In this document: positions 21,093 through 34,694 of the stretch, piece by piece
Position numbering within the stretch: the first letter of the stretch is position 1
Layout of the letters: the number at the start of each line of letters is the position of its first letter
Assembly: GCA_010093485.1 (NCBI GenBank)
Contig: MU001516.1
Span: forward strand, 496,001 to 560,000
From: Karstenula rhodostoma CBS 690.94
Lineage: Eukaryota; Ascomycota; Dothideomycetes; Pleosporales; Didymosphaeriaceae
DNA: 64,000 nt
Reading direction: 5' to 3'
Position numbers and translations under genes: made by a program
Notes under the pieces: generated by a model
The model's database searches: none
What the model saw: the letters and a program-made list of their open reading frames with translations, nothing else
What the model was told of the DNA's origin: nothing

Positions 21093-23041
21093 AAAGCTCT
21101 TTGAGACTCTCGAACTAAATAGAAGCGAAAGCTCCATCGCACACATACGGGTAATATTCAGAGAGGCTGGGATTTGCAAGTCTGGGAGAGAGCGTAGTGT
21201 CAAGAGAAACTTGACACTACTTGAACTCGATGCTAGTGGATTAAGATCTTGTGGAGTTACCAAACGTTACCCGAGTCCACTACTATATGGAAAACGCGAA
21301 ATGATATCCCTCTGCTTGTTCCTTCCGCCAATCTGCCCTGTCTGTATTCTACGCTAACCCACTCAATGTCGTCTATGTACAGTAGATCATGAGGCTTCGC
21401 CCTGATGCTATCAGCCATCGGGATATGTATGAATCAACATGAACTAGAAACGTCATACTTGCGGTCCCTTCCTGTGCAGCAATGAGATTGAATGGCGTTA
21501 AGTGAGCCTGTGCATTGAGCAGCCTTGACATTATAGCACGAACCTTCGATAGTGGACCGGGTTTGCTATTCGCCGGCACTATTGACAGAGTTGCATGGAA
21601 CCTCCAAGACTAATAGCCATGGACTTCGACCTACTCTACTGCACGTGCGGAGCCGTGCCTGAAAGGGCTAGACGCACTTAGAGCATCTCCACTTTAGTAT
21701 ACGATAAAAGCGAAGTGAGGAGAGTACCGGCGTTAGCCAACGCAAATGCATGGTAAGTATTATACAGATCCGATCCCTGGTGTAGATAGCTCGCGCAACG
21801 GTATCTGAACCAGCATCCCAGGTTCGAGGCAGTGTCGATACCCTCTCACGTAAGCCAGATGCTTAACGCTGCTCGGGACTCAGAAGAGAGAGCTTGACAT
21901 GGGTATATTCCGGCGTGCACGCCTGTAGTGGGCGTCCAAAGCGAGAGGAAGAACCAGGCAACCACATGTACGCCGTGGATAAAGCTAATGAGTGAGGCTT
22001 CGAAGCTATTCGTTGATCGATGTCTTCCGAGAGAAGTGTCAATCTGAATGTTGGTTTAGGGCTAGTTATTGCCGACTTCCAGGAACGAATGTACACTCGT
22101 AAGGCAAATGAAATTACTCAGTTGACGCTACTTAAGGACCTCTAAAGTCCCCAAGGCCAACATTCATAGCGCCTCATTCTTTGGCTTGACCAGTCGTCAA
22201 ATACAGCGGGCGAAGTCATTTTGCTCAATACGTGAATACGTCACCCAATCATACCTCGGATACATCTATCTGATAAAGAGAGGAGATTGGATGCTGTAAT
22301 TCCGTGTAGCACATCTTGCCTACGATGCATTTGTTTCTTCTGCTTGCGCTGACAGCTGCTCTCACCGAGGCAACACTGCCCAGCTATCGCGAGACTGCCA
22401 AATTCGATTCCCGGATAACGTCTCCAGACTGGACTGTGCGGCCGCAGTAAGCAGTGAACCGGTCCCATATTTGGGAGACTGAACGCCCGACAAACACAAG
22501 GGCGCTAAAGGACTACTTCGTTTTCAAGCCTCCATTTTCCGAAGCCTCTACGTCAACCATTGCCCCAAGCACTCCGGAAGAACGAGGCGTGGAGCTTGGG
22601 GTATTAGTCAGCGACCCAAGACGAGGTAACGCCAGCTATCGTCATTCAACCCTCCCGCGCCAACGAGGTCAGCACCGTAGTGCACGTATCTTTGAGGATG
22701 CAGTACAAATTTTCAGTCAAAAGTGAAGGACACGCTTCCATGCAAGGCACTTCCAACATCGATAATGGGATTACAATTCATTTGCAGAATCTGAAGAAGA
22801 TCCAGCAAAGCCATACTAAGAAGATCTTAGCCTTTGGGCTCGGGCCTCAGGTGGGGATATGTTTACACGGAGCTGCCCAGGCATGGGATACAGGTCAATG
22901 GAGCGAGAGGCTCTGATATTGGTGAGTGTGGTTCCACGGCCGGCGCACATGATGCGAAAGTTGGTACTCTGGATCGCCTAGTCGTCCACATATGTTATCG
23001 TTGACATTCCTTAAACTAAGATTGGGTAAGCTCTCTTCGAC
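21093..23041. other. long intergenic region, no gene seen
   Basis: About 1.95 kb between the convergent ends of the GMC gene and the DUF3638 gene. Several 60-90-codon frames exist on both strands without domains or consistent starts. I see no repeat, RNA gene or hairpin that I would defend. Confidence 0.4.
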
Positions 23042-26000
23042 TTAATACCACTTCTCGTCCTCATCCTCGTCCTCATCCTCATCTTCCTGCGCCTCAGGGA
23101 CAGCTCTATCAGTGCGGAATGACTCGACCACACCACTATCAATACCACGGTTGGTCACGAAGAACGCATGATCAATACCCAATGGGCGTCCCTGGCACAA
23201 GTAGCCAAGCGGGGTGTGCATAATGTCCTGACCTCTGCGACGAAGGGAAAGCCACTCCAGGATAAAGCTAATTGTTTCGGTCGTTCTTACTTCAGATCGG
23301 TGATTCATGTTGGCATTGTCGATGTACTTCACTAGTGGCGCACATTCCTCGTATTCCACGTACAACCGACCCGCAAAGATACCGAGCTCAATAGTAAGGC
23401 TTTGCGGAATGATGTGTTCGCGTTGAAGTGCTGGCACAGCGTAATATCGTAGGCCACTGAATGGTAGCATCTTCTTTGTGACTGGTGCCGAATACGTGAG
23501 GAGGTGCATTTTGGGGGGGAATGTTTGAGAGCGAAGTTGAGGAATCACAATCTCTGCTTCCTCGGCGATGATTACCATTGCGGTGGATGTGATGGAACTG
23601 TAAAGGACCCATTCGACGGGACGCTAATGCCATGATAAGTATGTTAACAAGACGGGAAAGATGTTGAGCTCACCAGAAAGTTGTCAATCAACCCACCCTT
23701 ATTCGTCTCGATCGTCCTCATGAACTCTGCCGAAACGAACAAGCGGGACTCTGATCCTACAATGCCAAACTTCGCGCCGATGGACGTGCGTGATACAGCA
23801 TCGAATACGTGTTCATATCCCACGTCCCTAGACAGACGACCAGTACTCACAAAGCCAGAGATGGCGGGGTGAAGTCCAGGAAACACATGGGCTTTGTAAT
23901 GTAAAGCCTTTTGCACTTCACGCACTTCTTCAACTTGAAACTCTACCTCGCGCTCTTGTTCTACCTCCTCCAGCGCAGAAGAGTGAACGATGTTTGCTGT
24001 GTTCGACGTAGACAGGCGCAATTGGTTGAGCTTGTTCTTGAAAGTTTGGAGTTGCGAGAACATGACCGTAAGTGAGCCTGGACCGTGAGTATCTTCCGTG
24101 CGGCCTCCATATAGCTGCTCAAGTGTTTGTTGTTCAGGGTGTTGGAGCACCCTAACATATGCACTCCTGTCTTGAGCATCAGATAGGAACGCTGCGTTTT
24201 CCCATTCCGCGTTCATACGATTACAAAAATCGGTACCTTGGGAGACGTATAGGTTTTGGAGTTGTTCGTTGGTACGGCATGTCTGTTCCAACAACCAACG
24301 GACGACATGAGAAGAATTGACTTTGTCGTTTTCGTTCATTCCACAAACGTCAATAATGGAATGATGGGTTTCTGGAAACGCAAAGAAGCAAACAGACTGA
24401 GTAGTTGCAAGCTGTCGAAGGCGCATGGCGGCTGGTACAATGTCAGCTTTGAATATCTCGTAGATTGCATGTTTCTACTCACCTTGCACAGTATGATCCT
24501 TGGTCTGCCCAAGAGCAAGTGTAAGCGCACCACAAGCATGTTGAGGTAGTTTCAGATCTATGCCCCGCGTGTGCGCTTCATCCAGGTACACGAGACAATT
24601 GTCTAGATGGTCGGCGAACGGGGTTGCTAGCAAAGGGACTCGCGCCTTGGTACCACGGTATCGCACCCAGGCTCGATTGTCGGCACCGAAATACACAGCT
24701 GCTGGTGGCCCAGTATCTTTGTCCATCCATGCCTTGACCAAATCTTCATTACTCATTTCGAGTATGTAGGCACCGGCATCAATGAGAATGCGAATATTTT
24801 TATCCTTTAGCTGTCCGAGAAATTCGATCTCGGATAATCGCTTTCCAGCGTGAGCTACAAGATGGTATGCACGGTTTCGTTCTTGCAAGAGGTAGGTAAG
24901 CACCTCAGCGTTAGTCTGATGCAATGCTGGCAGATCACTTTGTTGGATAGTGAGCGGCAGCATCATCTTGTTATCGTTGGTGCCACTAAATCCAGTGGTC
25001 CGTGCATGTGTGAGTGTCGTATCGGATTCTGTCCGTTGGAACAATGGTAGATCCCATCCAGAAGCCTGTAGCTTGACGTCAAACTGTTTGGCATGCGCTG
25101 GGAATACAAAGTGGTTCATGTAGTGGTCAAGCACGGTTCTGTTCGTTCGAAGATGTCTCCAGAGATCCTCCACCTGCTCATGGTCATCGGGATTGATAAC
25201 GTTCCAATGATGCAAAGCATCCGGAAGCGAATCGCAACTGCTAGTCCACCTATCGTACTCGCTAGCAGGGTCATGTGATGCTAAGATGTGGCGAAGAGCT
25301 TCGCAGAATTGGTCTGGGCTAAGACCAGTATAATAGAAAGCCAAGCAGGTGAAAATAATCGCGGCGTCAGGGTGACCAAATTCAGCCTGCTCGGAAGGAA
25401 CGCCTTTTGCATCGAAGGGCACTGCCATCGGATCTCGTTTAGGGTGCAATCCATACTGTACGTTCCAGCGCTTTCTGAGACAAAGAAGCAGTATCCGATT
25501 GCGCAACAGACCCCGAACAAGCAATAACGTTTTGAACGCAATGTTCTCGTCGGTGAAAAATTTAGCCACACGCTTCAACAGGTTGTTGTCCAAGTGTTTT
25601 TCTAGGAGCACTCTGCGCAAGTTCGCATCGCAGCTATCCGAAGTATTGTCTGCGAAGCGAAGAAATGATGTCCTTCCGGTACAGATCTCATCGACTATGC
25701 GTTGGTGCAGATCGTCCTCCACATCTGCATGGAGGATGTATATCATCGGATAACCCTGACCACGCTCCAGAACTTCAACGCTGCGCGAAAACTTGCGCTC
25801 AAGCTCTGGAAGATGATCTTTTACGAGTGATAACAGAGATTGCGCTACTTTCCAGCGGTGCGGGTGTCCATCCACTGTAGTCTGCTTGCCGCTAGGATAG
25901 ATGAGTTGAGTCTTTACCGCCAAAGAAACGTCCGACTCGTCGAGAACGTCCCGACAAATTGAGCTCAGGTATGCCTGGAACTCAAGCATTTCGCGTGCAG

Positions 26001-29000
26001 TCTCTAAGTTCGAGCTGGCAAGATGTTGAAGGCCACTAAGCTTATATGAAAGAAGGTGTTCGGGCGCAATCAGCACAACACCCTGACTGTCTAACATCTC
26101 CCGATGAAGGTCTCTGTAGAGCTGAAGTGTTTGTGTATTGATGTTGGTTCTGCGGGAGAAAGGAATGTGTCGTATCTCGCGACCCACTAAGCCACCCAGA
26201 CGCGACTGAATCATTTGCGCGGTTGGCAAAAGCAATGGCTTTGGTACAATGAGCCGCGCGAGCTGCTTGCCGTCTCCTAGTACCGCCATTGCCATGGGAA
26301 CAATACACGATGTCTTGCCTAGTAATGATTGTCAGAGAGCGCTTTGTATCTACAATATCGTGGACTTACCTTTACCCATGTTCAACTGCAACACCGTGTT
26401 GTTCATCGATGCGGGTGCAATGATTGCATGTGCAACATCAACCTGCTCTGGTCGGATCAGAATGTCACTATCAATCTCTAAGAGAAGCCAATCAGGCCAT
26501 TCTAGTGGACTCCAATTCCCATGGCCGGAATTCTCAAGTTCTTCTTGGAGATTCTTAACCTTGCCATGATACAGCGCATTGTGAATCCGCATCAGTCGCT
26601 GCAACTTTGTGATGAGAATGCCATGCGCCACAATCGCCTCTTGTACTTGATTCCCAAACTTGCAAGACGAGCTCGAGCGCAGTTCCTCCAAAAGTGCGAT
26701 CGACGTCGCGCAAGGCCAGAGGTTTCCGAGGTCTAGCCATGAGAAGCGGTCGTCATTGTTAGACAAAGCTCCATGAATCTGATACAAGTGAGTGGCCACC
26801 ATCGTACGAAGATCTTGAATGCATTTTGCGTTGACTGTGATATTCGGCGTGGGATGCGAAACTTGGGTCTGACTGCTTGTCCTTTCAAGAGCGTCGAGGC
26901 TCATCTTTAGATCATGCCCGTACTGCTGGCGGAGAGGGTTCAATATCTGCACAAAATCGGAAAGAATCTGCCGTAGCTCAATGGTCTCTTTGCCTGGGAT
27001 CCTGGCTATCATATTCTCCGTCGTACCGGTAGAAAGCACACTATCATCGGGTACTACTTGGCAAGCCTGGCTTCCCAGAGGTACTACGAGGGATTTACTG
27101 AGAAGATCCCTCAAGGTCGACGGTACGACAGGATCATGTGCTTTCCTGTAAAATGGTTCTTGTGTCCGATTCCAAGCCTCGGGATACGACATATCGCTCG
27201 GCCCCTCGTGATGTCGCAATACGTCTTCCACAAGCAATATGTACTCTGAGAGGGATAGGTTCGAATGCAAGCGTTCCCACTCAGGGACGATACGCTCCAT
27301 TGCAAGACCTACATCGATGAGATCCGACTCGAACCTGTTCAGAGTGACTTGTTCATGTGGCCATTGCTCAAGAAAGACTTGCGCTAATCGTTTTCCCTCA
27401 GCTTCACACGCCTTTCGATGTGCTACTTCGGCCTTTGTCTGCATTCGCTGACGCTTCTCCGGTAAATCGACAGATATTACACGAAAGATGGATTGTAGAC
27501 TGGGCGACTCATTAAGCCTGAACTGGCTGAATGAAGGACAGGATGGAGGTATTGAGTTTCTCAACGTCGGTAGAGACGCAAACGCTGACAGGATCTTGAT
27601 GGTGTCCAGATCAGTTGAAGGATTGAGCGACATGAGACTTAGGAGAAACATCAAGCTATAGGGTTCGTCAAGGTCGGAGTGACGACATATATTCACAAGA
27701 CTGCCCCACTGCTCATCGACGTTCTTCTCAACCAGATCGCTCAGGCTCGCGACCTCCGCCTGACGCACCCAGTGGAACCCACCGATAAGCTGCCAATCCT
27801 GTAATATCGCAGAAAGCTCTCGATGCGCGTGAAGTTGGAAGGGTCCCTTGAACAGGTTTGCAATGTGATAAACCTTGCGTGCTTGCATCGAATTGACTTG
27901 CTGGCCACGCGACTTGTACATCCGATCGCTAGCTGCTGCCCGAGTCGTATGCCCGACACTGCGCTCATAAATGCGGCGCCGCGCAAGGCCCCGTTTCCGA
28001 AGGTGGGACGGAATGTATGCACCGATTTCGGCATCCTCTACTGCATTTTGAGTAAAGACCCGAAGATGGTCCGACTTATCGAGTATTTTCTGCACAAGTC
28101 CTTCGTACTCATCATGTTGAACGGTTATGGTCAGCCTTGCGTTCCAAGACACAGTTTGCAGTGTTCGCTTGTGCTCCGGATAGTACACTCGCTTTGGACT
28201 AAGGTCTGCGATTGTTTTGAGAATGTCGATTGCTGCAGCTCCCAACGGATCCCATGGTTGACATTGACCCGATTGGAGCATGTGCAACGCTTCCTCGGTG
28301 CCGGTGCAGCCAGTCAAAGGATCAGGTATGACGAACGATGTATATGCATGAAATTGGGCCTTTGCATATAAAAGTCGCGGCTCAGGAGGACATGACAGGC
28401 GCCCAAGGACGTCGTCGATTCCAAACTTTACATAGTCAGTGCTGCCAGCAGCTCGGACCGCCACATGCATCCCATGGCGTGTAGAAGATATTCTTCCGCA
28501 CGGTGCAATCACGCTGCGGCGTTTACTGTTTGCGACGTCACGAAGTACGATTTTGCTCTCGAAACCGTACAGTGTGCCAGCATCTTGATCGGAATCAATT
28601 TCTTCATTGAACTCTCGACATTGGAGAAGCCCTTTCGAGTTCACGAAGAACGACAGTTCCAAATGGCGTAGCTCGACAGATAGCTTTCCTCTTGAGTGGA
28701 TAGGCTCAAAGATGGTAATCTTTCTTGCGTCTTCAAAATGACGAAAGATGTCGGCAATCTGTTTGAAGAGATAAGAATTGGGGTCGATCAATAACGTTCG
28801 GTTGCTTCGATGGGCTTTCTGATTAACAAGATCAATCCTCCAGTCGTTTATCCTTGTCTTCCACAGGACAGGCTTGCGTCGGATCTCGAGACACCTTGTG
28901 TTCAGGTTCAACCAATGCGCACAGTTTGAGATGAGTCCATCCGGAAGGTCAACAGTCTCGGAACCGACGAAAAGGTTAGACGGAATGTATTCCAACAGCT

Positions 29001-32000
29001 CACCCTGACTCCAAGCGCGGATGATAATGCGCCCATTCCGAGATCCAAAGTGTATCTCATGATTGTTTATCCGCGATGCGAGGACATACGACATGTCGAA
29101 CTCAGCAGACGGAAAGGTGAGAAGATGCTGGTTACCGAAAAGCTGCTTCACTTCATCTGACTCTCGAATATCACGTGGAAGTCTTCCCAAGGGCTTGCCA
29201 TCGACTAGCAAGTGACCCTCGATAAAGTTGTAGTGAACTACTTGTGTGTTTGCTGGATTCCCCGTCGAAGTCTTCATAACACTCACTACCCATCGTTCAT
29301 GCATGGATGAGACTTGCTGCCAGCCGTCGAAGGATTTCCCAGCTGAACTTCCCGGATCCGACCATGATGCGTTGATCGCCATGCCAATACTTCGAGGACG
29401 GGCTCTTATGGACTGTAGTAAGAGTGATCTGATCTGGTAGGTTGTTTTCGTGTCTCGGATCAAGATACTCTTCAGGACTGGCGGTAGCTTGGCCAAGTCC
29501 ACAAGAAGATTTTCTTGAAGAGCCAATGATGCCTGAACGAATGTTGACAAATCAGTCTCTGACAGCATAGCGTCTGATTTTGTAATGTTGGAGAATGTCC
29601 TGCGGCAGAGCAATGCAGCCCAAAGAGCGTATCCAGCGGCTGTTTCCGCGATAGAAGTCTCTTTGGCATTTCTAACATCGGCTCGGAGACGGGTAATCCA
29701 AGTCAAGGTGATGCGACGTGCCTGAATCAAGAGATTGTCTGCACGCGTCATAGGGCCTGCCAAGTCACAAAGGCGCAGACTTAACGTAATCATGACCTCC
29801 ATACAGTGAACCTCACGCCAGTTCGACGTGATGTCGGTGAGGCGTTTCTCTACTTGTGCAGCAAGGCAGTCGCAAAACGACATGTCGTCGAAGACCGCAT
29901 GAATGTCGCCGAGTGTTTCGTGCTTTTGCTTTGCCGGTCCAGCTTGAGTGGCAAGGTGATTGAACATGCGCATCGTACTCTCACTGCTGAAGTTTACGTT
30001 CGATGCGCCTAGTTCGACCAACATTGTCAGCCAGCGACGAGTGTTTCCTGAAAGCAGTCGCTGACAAGCCGTAAACTCTTGTATCGAGACGCTAGATGGA
30101 CATTGCGTTTCCGATGCGACGATTTCATATGAAGATGGCCCAGTTGTCACAGTGGGAGGGTGTAGCGAGCTTGGTATTACGGAGTTGCGAAGCCCAAGCG
30201 GCATATGTACTCCGCACTCATGTTGGAAGGTCAATGGCATGTCGAAATCCTTGACCCAGGTGTTTGAATCCACATCGAAGTAGGAGAAGTTTAGCCCATT
30301 TGGATAGAGCACATCGGATTCGGATGCCTTCATCTTCTTCTTACTGACCTTGTAGTGCGTGCCACGGAATGATTTGGATGTCGATGCAACAGTAATACCG
30401 GTGGAGTGTCTCAATGCATATGTTTTGAGCGGGTCGCAGTCTCTCAAGAGTTTTGTAGGCGGCCCAGACTGCGGTTTGGCAGGGTAAGCCAACATGAAAA
30501 TCTTCCACGTTGCATTACGATACGCCGCAAAAGACCTCGGAATAGCCAACTCAAAGACGACTGCTGCTGCTTTGGATGAGTCGCTAGGAATGAAGTCCTC
30601 GTGCGCATAGATCTGCATGCGGTTCCGAACCCTCCAGTGCCAGCATTTGGTACATCCCCTCACATCTCGCGTCCCATCGCGCTGAAAAGTGCAGGTACAT
30701 GTGCCTCCAGAGATTCCCAAGGAATGTTCGTCAAACTCAGACCACCATTTTTCCAACTCTGATTTCTTCTTCTGGCGCGATGCCTCCGATGCGAGTCTTA
30801 TCTTTTGGAGGAGGAGTTGCATTGAGCTACTGTTTGAAACATATTTCGACGCAAAGCACGTTTCTTTTTTCTCGGAGAATATGGTTGTCTGATGCTTACA
30901 TCCCTCGCATCTGTCATGAAGATAGATCTGGATCTTGCGGAGTCGCCGCATTCCCGCAGCGGTCGGCAGATGCAGGGGATCTAAAAGCTCCGGAGTAAAG
31001 ACTGGGTGATATTCCAAGAGTGTAGGGCAAATTTTGACCATGTACTTGTCCAGTCTCACCCAAAGCCTAAAAAGACTCAGAATGAAGATGGACATTTGCT
31101 CAGGATCGGAGTTGTACGCTGCCCCAACACTGTTCATGAGACCGAGTATCGCTTCTGATAGCTTTTCGCAAATCCATTCGAGAGTAGCATGTCCAGTCAA
31201 TTGAGGTTCTTCCGTTGATTCAATCTTGATCTCCAATTCGGTCAATCGACGATACTTCTCTGTAAACTGCTCAACTTGTTCAATCGTGGTGTCATGCAGT
31301 GGTGGCAGTTGCAAAGATGGTCGGGTTCTCTGCTGTGAGTGAGGTAAATCCAACACGCTTTGGAGGTATGATCCACTGTTGGGAAGAGACAGGAAACGTG
31401 CTTGCGGATCAGCACGTGTGGGCAGCTTAGGAACTGGCCGTGTCGTGTCTCGCTTGAACTTCTCCCAGGCTAACTCCACCAGCTGCGTGACTTTCAAGAT
31501 GCTCTCCTTGAAGAAGGCTGTAGTACAGTTGGATAGATGGACATGCGCTTCCGGAGACTCGTTTTTCTCTTGCTCAAGTTTTGTGAGACGACGGCATATT
31601 TTGGCTCGCAGGGTCATTGTCAGCTCAGGTGCCAGTCTTCCAGGGCATTCGAGTAGAAGCTCAATGAGTAGAGTGATGATCAAAAACTTATAGTTAACCC
31701 TCCCAGCCTCGTTTCCTAGCGAAAGTTGTAGTTGTCTCTGAATTCCCACACGTAGTGCAATCCAGAGAGGCAGTCTCCTCCATGGGAGTACCGTGGTCTC
31801 GATGTTCGCGTCATCACGAACTCGTTTCCTCAAGCGAGGAACATCTTCATTTACCGATGACCCGATCGACTCGAGCAAGGGTATGAGAAGGTGCGTTATA
31901 AGCCCTGGACTTCCTGTATCACGCGTTTCGACGATTGGGGTCTGCGCTTTTTTCGCAAGAGGTTGAAAGCATCTCAAAGGCTCCATGCTGCCCTTTTCTA

Positions 32001-32559
32001 GAAAGTCGGCCAGCGCATGTTGGAACGACGGCTTTTGAAACTCATCCAGTGGTATCTGAGCTGAACAGTCGGGGAAATCGCAAACAAGAGTGCCTTCGCT
32101 AGCCAGCACCTCGGCAGATGGGGGCGAAAGTTCGAAAGCTTCGAAGACGACAGCTTCTGTTTGGGTGCTATCATAGAATAATCAGCTATGGAATTTATGC
32201 TATGTCGATGCCCATGGACGGCAGCCATACCTAGCACTGTACCGAACGATAAGCGCGGCGTTCTGTTCTATGATATGCAGCAGGAGTGGTTCCTCTTGAT
32301 TGAAGTTGCGAAATTTTGAGAGCAGCGACTGCGACTCGAGTCGACCATTTACATGGAGAGCTTGACAGCGACGAAGATACTGACGAACTGCATACCAGGG
32401 AGATGTCGCATTCTGGCTAGTGAGTCGGCTCAAAGTAAATGTAGCCTGAATGAGTCGGTCGATGATGGCATCACCGGTGCTTTCGATGTTGGCGTCCTGT
32501 TTGCCAGGAAGCTGTGGCGGTAAAACCAGGTGATTGAAGACTTCCATGAACACGGACAT
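23042..32559 (-). CDS. giant DUF6606/DUF3638/DUF3645 protein with Walker A and DEAH motifs
   Basis: Function is not established; databases often label such proteins ubiquitinyl hydrolase-like. Five exons, 32559-32231, 32167-26370, 26318-24483, 24431-23674 and 23623-23042, with introns of 50-63 bp, keep the frame throughout and give 3100 residues. The N-terminus has a DUF6606-like region (NHLVLPPQLPGKQD, then VVFEAFELSPPS across the first splice). After roughly 2000 residues comes the DUF3638 core, with QLNMGKGKTSCIVPM created by the splice near residue 2043, an ATP-binding P-loop look. KPLLLPTAQMIQSRLGGL follows. DUF3645 is marked by VYLDEAHTRGIDLKLP near residue 2622, a DEAH-type motif. ARMRQL-like sequence follows the next splice. 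The C-terminus is an acidic Glu/Asp run. The motifs suggest a helicase-type ATPase module. No signal peptide is seen. Confidence 0.9.
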
Positions 32560-33175
32560 AGCGAAAGGTGGGGATGCTCAGGTTTCAGTTGATGGTAGAG
32601 GTAAGCTACGCGACAGGTTATTTGAAAAGGTGGGTGAACACCCACGAAAATCAAGGTGAGTGACTGCGGACGTAAGGCAGTTGATCGATTGGTTAATGTG
32701 AAAGTGAGCGAGATAGTGACGCGCCCAGCTACATCAATCGGAAGAGCCACATCCTTGGATTTGGGTCGACAGAAGATAGCTCCGTTTATGTAAGGCCAGA
32801 CCTTTCTATATCAAACCAGGTGGGTCGCAATGGACGCATCACTGCACCAAGTGTGCTAGCGCTCCCGAGGAAGCGGCTTTACCGGAATCTTGGCATTTTG
32901 TATGGTAGTACATACGCCGTCCCCCTGACTTCCTCTGGCATGCCTTCCCGTTCGACATGGAAGACGATGCTTGGGGTTATCTTAGCAATCGCAGAAAAAA
33001 GCGCCGAGCTCCCTTCTAGCAGAGCCAATTTCAATGCATCTTTCTCTTAGCTCACTTTGAATGCATAAAACGGTGCTTGGAGCGCAATGCCTCGGCCATC
33101 TTCGAGTTTATAAATGACTGCACAATCAAGACGACACGTCGAAAATCTCAGCCTCCCAGCCCCTGATTCACTGCT
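32560..33175. other. upstream region of the giant DUF3638 gene
   Basis: About 600 bp that should include the promoter and leader of the DUF3638 gene. No convincing coding frame is present on either strand. Confidence 0.35.
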
Positions 33176-33690
33176 CTAGTTCGTCGCTCGACAGCGCCAT
33201 GCCGTCCTAGACGTCTTATATCCATTGTGCTCTTTAGACCATGCGTGGTAAGGGTCTGAACGCTGAGGTTCATCTGCAAGCCAGCGTTGTGTAAGCAGCA
33301 GAGCAGTTGATGAGGGAATTGAACCAAGATCCGCCTGTGAGAGGGGTAGGTGGGCCGGCGCGTAGGTAGGTGTTGAAGGTGAGCTTGATGGAAAGCTACT
33401 AATTTTTATAGCGCCTTCTTGTCGCCGCCGTCGAGAAACACTTGTAGTTGAGGGCGGTGACGAATCCACGCGCTTCAGCTAAGAGGATGTCGGAATTACG
33501 TGAGGCGAGGCATCGGGAAACTTGGGGTAGAGATATTCCAGCTCGGGCGAGTGTTGGGGTAAATGTGGAACGAGTCGCATGCTACTGTCGGCGGCGGGCT
33601 TGAGGGCGAGAGCGATACGTGGTTTGTTGAAAGCGATATGCAAGTCGGCGCGCGGGAGCAGCGCATTAGCCAGGTCGGTCGTGCATTATC
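33176..33690 (-). pseudogene. possible unidentified gene relic
   Basis: On the minus strand the open frame 33685-33482 reads like protein (LPRADLHIAFNKPRIALALKP, then HSPELEYLYPKFPDASP), with an internal ATG at 33580. It ends at a TAG (33481-33479), and the same frame then continues open to 33176 with a Ser/Pro/Arg-rich segment and a more ordinary tail (ALLLTQRWLADEPQRSDPYH). The arrangement suggests one gene interrupted by a C-to-T nonsense change (CAG to TAG). The upstream start is unclear and may lie in another frame. No family is recognised, and it could be chance. Confidence 0.3.
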
Positions 33691-34694
33691 AACGTGGTAC
33701 CAATGGAACTCTCAGGACAGGGAGGGATAAAATCGTATCTAAGCGATAAAACGAGTTGCGCGGATGCATGTTCTTATCTTCAGCATGCGCGAACACCACA
33801 CACAAGTTCCGGAGTCATTCTATACGGTCGGAAAAGCACATGTAAATTCCCGGTTGTAGACTACCCCTAGTTAGTGCAGAATACCCCGCTTTTAACCGTC
33901 GAAAGGAAGAGCATATGCTGTCTAGCGGCTAGATGAGAGAATTGATTAATTCACTGCTGATTTGTTCCCGCAAGAGTACTGTAGGAACGTGGTAAGAAGA
34001 TGGTCATTACGGATTTTTTGTATCATGGGCTGTGAAAGTTTGTCGTTTCGTGTTGATGTGTTGACAACTACGTGTACATAGACTCGAAGGTGGCGTGGTG
34101 TGGCATCCCCAGCCTTGACGTGACTACTACAAACATGAAGCTATTGCATCCACATTCCTACCGCATGGCAACGTCTAAGTACACAAGCCGGTGGGTATTA
34201 ATCACTACATAGAGCTGATCCACGACCTTCGTGTCCCGGGGCGAGTGCCTGTTATTTTCCTTGCTTTTGTGGCACCGGAACTGTTAAGTTGTGTCATGTA
34301 CCCCGCTCCCAAACTGAACTGCCCCTGCCACGCCGCGCACACTCCACAAGTCGTTGTGGGACTTACGTATCCTTCTTCAGCATGTCGCATTCTTTAGTTA
34401 TTGCGTTAACTTACGTTTTAGACTTTTAAGAATAGTCTAGAGAACGTCGTATATGTGGTATATACCTTTAATTATTACTAACTAGTAGGGAGGGCTAAGC
34501 TCTACTAGACTACAGTAAAATTATATAGTATATATTCACCTTTACTATTAGGAGGAAGTGGTGCGCGTGGCGTTAGACCGTGCATCCTCACCAGGCACTA
34601 ACTGAGTAAGCACGCTCGCACAGAAACCTTCCTCGGCGCCTGCACCCAGCTTCGACTGTCGTCTCTCTAGCCTCATACCTACGCGCAACAGACT
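33691..34694. other. intergenic with a small AT-rich island
   Basis: No gene seen. The stretch 34400-34555 is clearly more AT-rich than its surroundings and resembles the large AT-rich block in texture, so it may be a small mutated repeat remnant. The last 130 bp should include the F-box gene leader. Confidence 0.4.

Noticed and set aside
21780..21850. tRNA-like segment with GGTTCGAGG
   Set aside because: Arms flanking the loop are not complementary and no anticodon stem is found.
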